NCBI RefSeq assembly: GCF_025515305.1
Contig: NZ_JAOPHT010000006.1
Span: forward strand, 1-64,000
Length of the DNA: 64,000 nucleotides
Reading direction: 5' to 3'
Source: Roseicyclus sediminis
Lineage (GTDB): Bacteria > Pseudomonadota > Alphaproteobacteria > Rhodobacterales > Rhodobacteraceae
The notes beneath the pieces were generated by a model. That model did no database searches. It was not told where the DNA came from and was given only the letters and a program-made list of their open reading frames with translations. Of the stretch, positions 33,907-41,285 are shown piece by piece. Each line of letters opens with the position of its first letter. Position 1 is the stretch's first letter. The position numbers were made by a program, and so were the translations under genes.

Positions 33907-34161
33907 ATTTGCAACCGCCGCCGCGGCGCACGCCCCCCCTTGTTCGGAGACCGCCATCGCCCTAGATCTGGGCTTGGCGGGTTCTGCCCTTCTCGTGCCT
34001 GTGGCAAAATTCCGGTGGCCTTAAACATTTCCGAGGGAGCTGGCTCTGACCGGACCGTGGTCCGGCTACCTGGCGCCCACCTGTTCATACAGGTCCTCGG
34101 GAATTAACGCCTCCACGGTCGGTGCGGTCCCGCCACCCTTCCCCGACGCTCCTCGCGAAAC
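33907..34161. other. Gap without recognised gene
   Basis: About 255 bases between the mmcB operator and a terminator. It holds one perfect hairpin CCGGACC-GT-GGTCCGG (34050-34065). On the minus strand a frame ends EALIPEDLYEQVGAR (stop at 34066), which looks protein-like but has no supported start; it might be the 3' remnant of a lost gene. No RNA gene recognised. Confidence 0.4.
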
Positions 34162-34189
34162 AAAAAAGGCCGACGCCCCGGCGTCGGCC
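34162..34189 (-). terminator. Rho-independent terminator
   Basis: On the minus strand GGCCGACGCC and GGCGTCGGCC form a perfect 10-bp stem with a minimal loop, followed by TTTTTT. It lies 28 bases after the stop of the 106-residue membrane protein gene. Confidence 0.9.
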
Positions 34190-34217
34190 CTGTCGTGTCC
34201 TGTCCGAAGCCGCGCGT

Positions 34218-34538
34218 TCAGCGGCGCTCGGGCCTGCGGTCGTCGGTGCGGACCGGTATCGGAATTGCGTCGAACACGCGGATCGCGTCGCGCTTGCCGC
34301 CGCTCGGCTTGTCGTCGTCTTCGCCCATCGTCATGATCTTGTAGCCGATCTGGGCCGATCCGAAGGTGATCGTGCAGAAGACGAAAAGCATCACGACCGC
34401 GATCGGCCCTTCGGCCGTGTGGGTGACGAGATGCCAGAGATTGCCCACGTTGAAGACGAGAAGCATCGCCACGAAGGCCGCCGCGATGACCGCGCCGAAG
34501 GCTGCGTGGCGGAGGATGAAGCGGATGTGGTCGGGCAT
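34218..34538 (-). CDS. Small two-helix membrane protein, unknown
   Basis: A 106-residue protein with two transmembrane helices (about 10-30 and 45-65, IAVVMLFVFCTITFGSAQIGYKIM) and a charged C-terminal cytoplasmic tail rich in Asp, Lys and Arg. No family recognised with confidence; I believe similar proteins are common in roseobacters. The Met at 34538 (MPDHIRF) starts just before the first helix. A strong terminator follows, and the calcium/sodium antiporter gene is upstream on the same strand. Confidence 0.75.
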   Translation of the reverse strand: MPDHIRFILRHAAFGAVIAAAFVAMLLVFNVGNLWHLVTHTAEGPIAVVMLFVFCTITFGSAQIGYKIMTMGEDDDKPSGGKRDAIRVFDAIPIPVRTDDRRPERR

Positions 34539-34641
34539 GTCGGTTGTCTCCGTCAATGACATGAGGAAGGTAACACCGATCCGCCAAACCGCAAGGGGAC
34601 GCGGCGTCCTGTCCCGGCGGAAGCGGTGCTTTGCCCGCAAA

Positions 34642-35562
34642 TCAGGCAGAGGCGAGCGCGAGCCAGGCGATGTATCCTGCGTAAAGTCCCAGCAGGCCGA
34701 GGCCCGCACCCCGCCCGATCCGGCCGATGAACAGAAAGACGAGCAGGATCGCAGCCGAGCCCGCGAAAAGCGCGAGGTCCACGGCCGACAGTCCCGGCGG
34801 CACCGGGATCGGGATCAGGAACGCGGTCAGCCCGAGGATGGCGAAGATGTTGAACACGTTGGATCCGAGGATGTTTCCCAGCGCCAACCCCGCCTCACCG
34901 CGCCGCGCCGCAACGATGCTGGTCGCAAGCTCGGGCAGCGAGGTGCCCACCGCGACCACGGTCAGGCCGATCACCGTCTCGCTGATGCCAAGCGCCCGCG
35001 CGATGCCCGTGGCACCCGTGACGAGCAGGTAGGCGCCAGCAAGCAACGCGCCGAGACCGACGACGATGAACCCGGCGATGCGCCAGCCCGCCATGCCCTC
35101 GATCGTCTGCACCGGCCCCATATCGCTGTCCCGCGAGAGCGAGCGCCAGATGTAGATCGCCAGCGCGGCCAACAGGATTGCCCCCTCGGTCCGGCCTAAA
35201 ACCTCGGTCACCATGACAAGGCCGAGGCCCAGCGCCGTGGCGATCAGCAGCCACAGCCTGTCCTCGGTCGAGGCGGTTTCGCCGGGAATGGCGGCGATGA
35301 CGCCGGCGACGCCGAGAATCAGGAGAATGTTGGCGATGTTGGAGCCGAGCACGTTGCCGATCGCGATGCCGGGCGCACCGGCCCACGCTGCCGAAAGCGA
35401 GGTAAGAAGCTCGGGCATCGACGTGCCAAAACCCAGGACGAGGGCGCCGACGACCGCCATGGGCAGGCGCATCCGCGTCGCGAAGGCCACACCGCCACGC
35501 ACCAGCCCCTCGCCGCCGCCGAGCAAGAGCGCCAGACCGGCCACCATCAAAATCGCGTCCAT
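34642..35562 (-). CDS. Calcium/sodium antiporter (CaCA, YrbG type)
   Basis: A 306-residue inner-membrane exchanger with the two inverted alpha repeats of the CaCA superfamily. The first has GFGTSMPELLTS and GSNIANILLILG, the second AVGTSLPELATS and GSNVFNIFAILG, which hold the ion-coordinating Glu and Asn residues. About 10 helices. It would exchange Ca2+ for Na+ or H+. The Met at 35562 begins the family N-terminus. It is divergent from the SRPBCC gene. Confidence 0.95.
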   Translation of the reverse strand: MDAILMVAGLALLLGGGEGLVRGGVAFATRMRLPMAVVGALVLGFGTSMPELLTSLSAAWAGAPGIAIGNVLGSNIANILLILGVAGVIAAIPGETASTEDRLWLLIATALGLGLVMVTEVLGRTEGAILLAALAIYIWRSLSRDSDMGPVQTIEGMAGWRIAGFIVVGLGALLAGAYLLVTGATGIARALGISETVIGLTVVAVGTSLPELATSIVAARRGEAGLALGNILGSNVFNIFAILGLTAFLIPIPVPPGLSAVDLALFAGSAAILLVFLFIGRIGRGAGLGLLGLYAGYIAWLALASA

Positions 35563-35754
35563 CGCGCGAACCACCCCTGTTGCCCCGCGATACGACGGGT
35601 TCAGACGATCAGGTGCGCCGCCATCGGGCGCCTTGCAAGGGTATGGAAAAAAGAACGCGGCGAGCGTGCAAAAGCCTTGAACGCGGAAGGGGCGGTTCCG
35701 ATCTCACCCTGCGCGCTGCGCGCGGATGTCGCGCAGGCCTGGAGAACGCCCGCG

Positions 35755-36240
35755 ATGCCATCCTTTCTTGTCGATACTTCGGCGCCCGCCTACGCGCGGC
35801 GCAGCCGCGTCATGCCCGCCCCTCGCGATCTGGTCTGGTCGATCCTGACCGACCTGTCCCACTGGTCCGACTGGAATGCGGGCGTGCGGAACATGCGCCT
35901 TGATGGTCCGGTTGCGCCGGGAACCGGGTTCCGCTGGAACGGTGGCGGCCTGCCGATCCGCTCGCGCATCGAGATTTTTCGCCCGACCGCCGAGATCGGA
36001 TGGACCGGGCGCGCACCCGGGATCCGCGCGCGCCATGTCTGGCACCTGACCGAGGAAGCGCACGGCACGCGTGTCACCACGGAGGAGGACTTTGCCGGGC
36101 CTCTCGCCAGCCTGATGCCACGCATGATGGCCCGCACCATCGGCGAGGCTCTCGATCAGGGGCTTGGTGCATTGGAGGCCGAATGCATCCGCAGGCTTGC
36201 GGCTCAGAACGCCTCGGGCCTAGCGTCGCGCGCCATGTGA
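35755..36240 (+). CDS. SRPBCC family (polyketide cyclase-like) protein
   Basis: A 161-residue START-fold protein. ARRSRVMPAPRDLVWSILTDLSHWSDWNAGVRNMRLDGPVAPGTGFRW follows the classic pattern, with WHLTEEAHGTRVTTEEDFAG in the second half. Such proteins bind hydrophobic ligands; a polyketide_cyc2-type fold is likely but the ligand is unknown. GGAGAA at 35741-35746 supports the ATG at 35755 over one at 35677. Its 3' end overlaps the nusB stop region by 37 bases (convergent). Confidence 0.85.
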   Translation: MPSFLVDTSAPAYARRSRVMPAPRDLVWSILTDLSHWSDWNAGVRNMRLDGPVAPGTGFRWNGGGLPIRSRIEIFRPTAEIGWTGRAPGIRARHVWHLTEEAHGTRVTTEEDFAGPLASLMPRMMARTIGEALDQGLGALEAECIRRLAAQNASGLASRAM

Positions 36241-36704
36241 TCCAGAACGGCGTTGACGAACTTCGGCTCGCGGCCTTCTGGAAAGAAGGCGCGGGCGACG
36301 TCGACGTATTCGGTGATGACCACCTTCGGCGGCGCCGCGCCCTCGACGAGTTCGGCCCCGGCGGCGCGGAACAGCGCGCGCAAGGTCGGATCGATCCGGT
36401 TGATCGGCCACGCGGCCACGAGCGCCCGGTCGGTCATCTGGTCGATCTTCGCCTGCCAGTTGACCGCGTCCTCCAGCGTCTTGGCGAAAAGCGTCGGATC
36501 GCCCTCGGCCATCTCCTCGCCGTCATAGACCGCGCCGAAGCGATGGGTCTCGAACTCCCGGCGGACGGCGTCGACGGTCTGGCCCGAAGCCTCCATCTGG
36601 AACAGCGCCTGCACGGCATAAAGCCGCGCGGCGGATCTCATCTGTCGTTTTTCCTCGCGGCTCGGCCCCTTGGGCGGCGGCGCGGGATCGGCGGGGTCGC
36701 TCAT
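36204..36704 (-). CDS. nusB: Transcription antitermination factor NusB
   Basis: A 166-residue all-helical protein that binds boxA RNA with NusE/S10 during rRNA antitermination. Family blocks present: SAARLYAVQALFQMEASG, DRALVAAWPINRIDPTLRALFRAAGAEL, PPKVVITEYVDVARAFFPEGREPKFVNAVLDHMA. A Pro/Ser-rich N-tail of about 15 residues is typical in alphaproteobacteria. The start overlaps the ribH stop by 4 bases (ATGA), making nusB the last gene of the riboflavin operon. Confidence 0.96.
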   Translation of the reverse strand: MSDPADPAPPPKGPSREEKRQMRSAARLYAVQALFQMEASGQTVDAVRREFETHRFGAVYDGEEMAEGDPTLFAKTLEDAVNWQAKIDQMTDRALVAAWPINRIDPTLRALFRAAGAELVEGAAPPKVVITEYVDVARAFFPEGREPKFVNAVLDHMARDARPEAF

Positions 36705-37261
36705 GCCTGTGACGGGCCTTCCTGATCGCCCGCGATCTCGATGATTGCGTCATCGCCGGCGGGGCGGGGCTTGAAACCGACGCCGCCCTTAGGCTGACCG
36801 AACCGCCGCGTCAACGCGATGAGATGCAGCGCCGCCTCCGCCGCGCCGCCGGCGGTATTGAGCCGCGCCCCATCGGCGCGCTCTTCCGCCTGCTCGCGGT
36901 TCTCCACGGTGATGATCCCGTTGCCCACGCAGACCCCCTGAAGACCCAGAAGCGTCAGCGCCCGCGCGCTCTCGTTCACCACGACATCGTAATGCGAGGT
37001 CGCGCCCCGGATCACGCAGCCGAGCGCCACGTAACCGTCGAAGTTCGACAGCCGGTGCGCGATGCCGATGGCGGCCGGGATCTCGAGCGAGCCGGGAACC
37101 TCGATGGTCTCGTGGACGACGCCGGCCTTCTCCAGAACGCCCCGGGCGGCCGCAAGCTGCGCCTCGGCGATCGAGGTGTAGTAGGGGGCGATCACGATGG
37201 CGACCTTGACCGGCTTGTCAAAGGAGGGCAGCCCAAGGTCGTTGTCGGAATGTCCAGCCAT
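36701..37261 (-). CDS. ribH: 6,7-dimethyl-8-ribityllumazine synthase
   Basis: A 186-residue lumazine synthase that condenses 3,4-dihydroxy-2-butanone 4-phosphate with 5-amino-6-ribitylaminouracil. Motifs are PYYTSIAEAQLAAARGVLEKAG, VPGSLEIPAAIGIA (substrate loop, about 60-73), GCVIRGATSHYDVVVNESARAL (with the catalytic His) and GNGIITVENREQAEERAD. About 20 extra residues at each end relative to E. coli. Its start shares one base with the ribB-like stop, so the genes are tightly coupled. Confidence 0.97.
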   Translation of the reverse strand: MAGHSDNDLGLPSFDKPVKVAIVIAPYYTSIAEAQLAAARGVLEKAGVVHETIEVPGSLEIPAAIGIAHRLSNFDGYVALGCVIRGATSHYDVVVNESARALTLLGLQGVCVGNGIITVENREQAEERADGARLNTAGGAAEAALHLIALTRRFGQPKGGVGFKPRPAGDDAIIEIAGDQEGPSQA

Positions 37262-38397
37262 TATCCAAGCTCCGATATCTTGCGCGTGCCAATGATCGAC
37301 AGCCCGTAGGCCTCGAGCCCCACCACCTTGGGCTTCGGCGAGTTGGTGAGAAGGATCATGTCGGAAATCCCCAGCGACGAGAGGATTTGCGCGCCCAGCC
37401 CATACTGCCGGAGCGTCTGGGGCGACACCTCGTCACCGGGGGCAAGCTTCATGGTGAGATCGCGCAGAAGGACGACGACGCCCCGGCCCTCGGACGCGAT
37501 GAGCCGCATGGCGTCGCCGAATTCGCCCGCACGGCCCTTCGGCCCGGCGCCGACGACATCGAGCAGCGGGTCCATTGCATGCATGCGGACCAGCACCGGC
37601 TCGGGCCCCGTGATGTCGCCCTTCACCAGGACGATATGCTCCGCGCCCTGCGTCTCGTCGGTGTAGATGCGGAGCGTCCAGGTGCCTCCGAACTCGCTCT
37701 CGATCTCCTGTTCCTGGCGGACCTTCACGAGGTTGTCGTGGCGGCGACGGTAGGCGATCAGGTCCGAGATCGTGCCGATCTTGAGGCTGTGGCGCTGTGC
37801 GAAGGCGACGAGGTCAGGCAGCCGCGCCATCGACCCGTCCTCGTTCATGATCTCGCAGATCACGCCGGAAGGGTTCAGGCCAGCCAACCGCGAAATGTCG
37901 ACGGCCGCCTCGGTATGGCCCGCGCGGACGAGCACGCCGCCGGTGCGCGCGCGCAACGGGAAGACATGGCCGGGCGTCGCGATGTCGGCCGCCCCCTTGG
38001 AGGCGTCGATGGCGACCTGCACAGTGCGCGCGCGGTCTGCGGCGGAGATGCCTGTGGTCACACCCTCGCGCGCCTCGATCGAGGTGGTGAAGGCCGTCTC
38101 GTGCCGCGAGGAATTGTTCGTCGACATGAGCTTCAGGCCCAGCTGTTCGATCCGCTCGGACGTGAGCGACAGACAGATCAGGCCGCGCCCATGCGTCGCC
38201 ATGAAGTTGATGGCGTCCGGCGTCGCCCATTGCGCGGGGATCACGAGGTCTCCCTCGTTCTCGCGGTCCTCGTGATCGACGAGGATGAACATGCGCCCGT
38301 TGCGCGCGTCCTCGATGATCTCCTCGACCGAGGAAATGGCATCGGACCAGTCCCGCTCAACCGGTCCCGGGTTTTCGAACTGCTCCGTCATGGCCAT
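37261..38397 (-). CDS. ribB: DHBP synthase fused to a degenerate GTP cyclohydrolase II-like domain
   Basis: A 378-residue RibBA-type fusion. The N-terminal half (about 15-220) is a complete 3,4-dihydroxy-2-butanone 4-phosphate synthase: VDHEDRENEGDLV, ATHGRGLICLSLT, TTGISAADRARTVQ, GHVFPLRARTGGVLVRAGHTEAA. The C-terminal half has the RibA fold length (QYGLGAQILSSLGISDMILLTNSP remains), but the zinc-binding Cys cluster of GTP cyclohydrolase II is absent. In its place stands LVRMHAMDPLLDVVGAGPKGRAG. It is therefore predicted to make DHBP only, like the RibBX type. A true RibA must be encoded elsewhere. Confidence 0.92.
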   Translation of the reverse strand: MAMTEQFENPGPVERDWSDAISSVEEIIEDARNGRMFILVDHEDRENEGDLVIPAQWATPDAINFMATHGRGLICLSLTSERIEQLGLKLMSTNNSSRHETAFTTSIEAREGVTTGISAADRARTVQVAIDASKGAADIATPGHVFPLRARTGGVLVRAGHTEAAVDISRLAGLNPSGVICEIMNEDGSMARLPDLVAFAQRHSLKIGTISDLIAYRRRHDNLVKVRQEQEIESEFGGTWTLRIYTDETQGAEHIVLVKGDITGPEPVLVRMHAMDPLLDVVGAGPKGRAGEFGDAMRLIASEGRGVVVLLRDLTMKLAPGDEVSPQTLRQYGLGAQILSSLGISDMILLTNSPKPKVVGLEAYGLSIIGTRKISELG

Positions 38398-38459
38398 CCT
38401 TTCGCGCGTCCCTTGGGCGCAGATAGACCATCACCGCTGCGGTGAAAAGGCGGCGCCGC

Positions 38460-39029
38460 CTACTCTGCGCGCGCGAAGAAGGCTTCGGCGCTCACCATGC
38501 CGGCAAGCCCGGCCGCGCCGCACCATTCGCGCTCGAGCGCGGTCGCGGACACGAGCACGACGCCGTCGGGCGGCAAACCCTGTCCGCGCACGAAACCACG
38601 CAGGCGGCTGCGCGCCTCGCTCCAGGACGTGAAAAGGTCGGGCGCACGCTCGGCGGCGTCGATCGCCGGGCTTTCGCGCAGGACAATGGCCGGCGACAAC
38701 GGGGCGTACACCGCCGCCAGCCGCCCGGCGGCGTCGCCAAGCCCCTCCAGCCTCCGGGCCAGTTGCGGAGGCAGTGCGGGACGCGCCGGCGAAAGCTCCA
38801 GCGCGTTGCCGGAAAAGAGGAAAGCCACGATGTCATGGCCCGAGGTCGCGCGGATCGTGGCATAGGTCCTGTAGGGCAGGCCGAGGCGCTTGGCGCGGGC
38901 GACATGGATGCGCACGATCTCGAGCGGGAGCGACGGCAACAGGGACTGCCGCGCCTTTTTCCAGGCGACCTTGCGAAAGCCGTAGCCCGCCTCCATCGTC
39001 GGCCCGCCGTTGTGCCCTATCCCGCTCAT
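38460..39029 (-). CDS. Unknown rib-operon protein with IGHNGGP N-terminus
   Basis: A 189-residue cytoplasmic protein with the N-terminal motif GIGHNGGPTMEAGYGFRKVAWKKAR, an IGHNGGP element I have seen at the start of many unrelated alphaproteobacterial proteins. The rest is helical, with PLEIVRIHVARAKRLGLPYRTYATIRATSGHDIVAFLFSGNAL as the best-conserved-looking block. No catalytic motif recognised. It sits between ribE and ribB on the same strand. Its ATG overlaps the stop of a 37-codon ORF by ATGA. The operon position suggests a role linked to flavin or its regulation, but this is only context. Confidence 0.8.
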   Translation of the reverse strand: MSGIGHNGGPTMEAGYGFRKVAWKKARQSLLPSLPLEIVRIHVARAKRLGLPYRTYATIRATSGHDIVAFLFSGNALELSPARPALPPQLARRLEGLGDAAGRLAAVYAPLSPAIVLRESPAIDAAERAPDLFTSWSEARSRLRGFVRGQGLPPDGVVLVSATALEREWCGAAGLAGMVSAEAFFARAE

Positions 39030-39139
39030 ACCGTCACCTCCAGTCGCGCCACGAGCCTAGCCTCCTCCGCCGCCCATGTCTCGCGCGGAGAGATGTCCGG
39101 CGCATCGATCCTGCAGGCAACGAAAGGCTTGGCGCTCAT
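39026..39139 (-). CDS. 37-residue ORF coupled to ribE and the next gene
   Basis: A very short reading frame that exactly fills the gap between ribE and the 189-residue gene. Its ATG overlaps the ribE stop as ATGA (39139-39136) and its TGA overlaps the next ATG as ATGA (39029-39026). The product begins MSAKPFVACRIDAPDIS and ends ARLVARLEVTV, with one Cys and a charged helix in the second half. The double overlap is strong evidence of translation. Function unknown; it could be a small protein or mainly a coupling device. Confidence 0.65.
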   Translation of the reverse strand: MSAKPFVACRIDAPDISPRETWAAEEARLVARLEVTV

Positions 39140-39729
39140 CCCTCCTGCCAGTCCTGCAGCCGGGCGACGTAGCGGGCGAGCGTGTCGATCTCGAGGTTGA
39201 CGCGGTCGCCGGCTTTCGCCTGCCCCCAGGTCGTGACGGTCTTGGTATGCGGAATGATGTTCACGCCGAACTCGACCCCGTTCACCTCGTTCACTGTAAG
39301 GGACGTACCGTCGAGCGCGACAGAGCCCTTGGGCGCGATGAAGCGGGCCAGCGCTTCGGGCGCGCGGAAGACGAAACGGGTCGATTCCCCCTCGTCGCGC
39401 GTCGAGACGATCTCGGCCACGCCATCGACATGGCCCGACACGATGTGCCCGCCAAGTTCGTCACCGACCTTCAGCGCGCGCTCGAGGTTCACCGCGTCTC
39501 CCTCGGCCCAGCCGCCGAGCGTCGACTTCGACAAGGTTTCGGCCGAGATGTCGACGTCGAACCAGTCGCCGCCGGTCGCCGTCACCGTGAGGCATACGCC
39601 GTCGCAGGCGATGGACGCGCCGATCTCGATCCCGGCCGTGTCGTAGCCGGTGCCAATCCTGGCATGCAGGTCGCCGCGCCGGTCGAGTGACCGGATCTGT
39701 CCGACATCGGTGATGATTCCGGTGAACAT
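39136..39729 (-). CDS. ribE: Riboflavin synthase alpha chain
   Basis: A 197-residue enzyme converting two 6,7-dimethyl-8-ribityllumazine molecules to riboflavin. It has two homologous beta-barrel repeats: MFTGIITDVG with SIACDGVCLTVT, and GGHIVSGHVDGVAEIVS with GSVALDGTSLTVNEV. A short C-terminal helix DTLARYVARL mediates trimerisation. The Met at 39729 is the conserved family start; a frame back to 39867 is spurious. It heads the leftward rib cluster here, since ribD is separated from it by the capsule genes. Confidence 0.97.
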   Translation of the reverse strand: MFTGIITDVGQIRSLDRRGDLHARIGTGYDTAGIEIGASIACDGVCLTVTATGGDWFDVDISAETLSKSTLGGWAEGDAVNLERALKVGDELGGHIVSGHVDGVAEIVSTRDEGESTRFVFRAPEALARFIAPKGSVALDGTSLTVNEVNGVEFGVNIIPHTKTVTTWGQAKAGDRVNLEIDTLARYVARLQDWQEG

Positions 39730-39894
39730 GACGCCTCCATCGGGTTTGGCCGGGGTTTTCCGGCATTCACCTAGCGCCCCGCGCCCGCCGACGGCAAGAG
39801 CGCGCGGGCCACGGTTTCCGCCCAATCGGGCCCATGGGCCGACGCGCCGCTTTGTTTTCGGGCTCATGCCGCGTTAACTCGGCGGCGTGTATGG

Positions 39895-41196
39895 ATGAGT
39901 GCTATGACCGCGCAAGGACATGACGGGCGCACGTTCCTGTTCCTCCAGGGACCTCATGGCCCCTTCTTCTGGCAACTTTCACGGCAGCTCAGGGCCGCCG
40001 GGGCGCGGACGCTTCGCATCGGCTTCAACAGGGGCGACGAGGTGTTCTGGCCTGAGCGCGCCAGCTACATCGCCCGGCACGCTCCGCTAGATAGCTGGGC
40101 GCAGGACATCGCCGCGATCCTGGACGAAACGGCCGTCACCGACCTCGTGCTCTACGGCGACACCCGTCCCATTCATGCCGACGCGATCGCGGCCGCGAAG
40201 GCGCGTGGCATCATCGTGCACGTCTTCGAGGAAGGGTATCTTCGCCCCTACTGGGTGACCTACGAGCGCGGCGGCGCGAACGGTCATTCCCGGATCATGG
40301 GCCGGAGCGTGCAGGACATGCGTCGCGCACTCGAAGGTCGCGACACGGACCTGCCGGATGCGCCCGCGCGCTGGGGCGAGATGCGGCACCACGTGTTCTA
40401 TGGCGCGCTCTATCACTGGTTCGTGCTGGTGGCGAACCGCCGCTACGCCGCGGTGCGGCCACATCGCGCCCTGACGGTGCGGCAGGAATTTCGCCTCTAC
40501 CTCAGGCGCCTCGCGCTCATGCCGCTGCACTGGCTCGACCGTATTCTGGCGACACGGGCGATCAAGACCGGGGGCTTCCCCTATCACCTCGCGCTCCTGC
40601 AGCTCGAACATGATGCAAGCTTTCGCGACCACGGTCCCTTCGCCAGCCAGGCCGATTTCGTCGCGACGGTCATCGCGGGCTTCACCGAGGGCGCGCCCAC
40701 CCATCACCACCTGGTCTTCAAGGCCCACCCGCTGGAAGATGGCCGCGTCCCGGTGCGCAAGGACATCCGCCGCATCGCCGAGGCGCATGGCGTCGGGCAC
40801 CGCGTGCATTTCGTGCGTGGCGGCAAACTCGCCGGCCTGCTCGACGAGGCGCGATCGGCCGTCACCGTGAACTCAACCGCCGCGCAGCAGGCGCTGTGGC
40901 GCGGGCTTCCGCTGAAGTGTTTCGGCAAGGCGGTCTACCTCAAGCCCGAGTTCGTCTCGGATCAGCCCATCGCCGCCTTCTTCCGTGACCCGCTGCGCCC
41001 CGACAGTCGCGCCTACCGCGATTTCCGCCAATATCTGCTGGAAACTTCGCAGGTTACCGGCAGCTTCTACTCCGCGCGCGGACGCCGCCAGCTGCTGCGC
41101 CTTGTCATCGACCTGATGCTCAGCCCCGAGGACGCCTACGACGCGCTCGACTCGGGGCGTCCGGCACCAAGGCAACACCTTCTGGCCGTGAAATAA
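39895..41196 (+). CDS. kpsS: Capsule polysaccharide biosynthesis protein, KpsS-like
   Basis: A 433-residue Capsule_synth family protein. KpsS and KpsC are beta-Kdo transferases that build the poly-Kdo linker on a phosphatidylglycerol carrier for group 2 capsules. Motifs include FLFLQGPHGPFFWQLSRQLRAAG at the start, the family VFEEGYLRPYWVTYERGG (about 109-126), HHHLVFKAHPLEDG, and VTVNSTAAQQALWRGLPLKCFG. It is cytoplasmic or membrane-associated with no signal peptide. First of three rightward capsule genes inserted between ribE and ribD; an ATG at 39904 is an alternative start. Confidence 0.92.
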   Translation: MSAMTAQGHDGRTFLFLQGPHGPFFWQLSRQLRAAGARTLRIGFNRGDEVFWPERASYIARHAPLDSWAQDIAAILDETAVTDLVLYGDTRPIHADAIAAAKARGIIVHVFEEGYLRPYWVTYERGGANGHSRIMGRSVQDMRRALEGRDTDLPDAPARWGEMRHHVFYGALYHWFVLVANRRYAAVRPHRALTVRQEFRLYLRRLALMPLHWLDRILATRAIKTGGFPYHLALLQLEHDASFRDHGPFASQADFVATVIAGFTEGAPTHHHLVFKAHPLEDGRVPVRKDIRRIAEAHGVGHRVHFVRGGKLAGLLDEARSAVTVNSTAAQQALWRGLPLKCFGKAVYLKPEFVSDQPIAAFFRDPLRPDSRAYRDFRQYLLETSQVTGSFYSARGRRQLLRLVIDLMLSPEDAYDALDSGRPAPRQHLLAVK

Positions 41197-41285
41197 CCGG
41201 GGGCTTTCCCGAACGGGCCTTTTTCGCTAGCTTTCTCGCAAAACAAGAATCCGAGGCAGTTTCAGGCAACTAAGGAGCCAACTCC

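Noticed and set aside
34066-34160. Minus-strand frame ending EALIPEDLYEQVGAR
   Set aside because: It looks protein-like but is downstream of a strong terminator, has no Shine-Dalgarno site with a start codon, and its upstream part is antisense-like Arg/Gly-rich sequence.
37261-38397. Calling the ribB gene a fully bifunctional RibBA
   Set aside because: The cyclohydrolase zinc cysteines are missing, so only DHBP synthase activity is supported.
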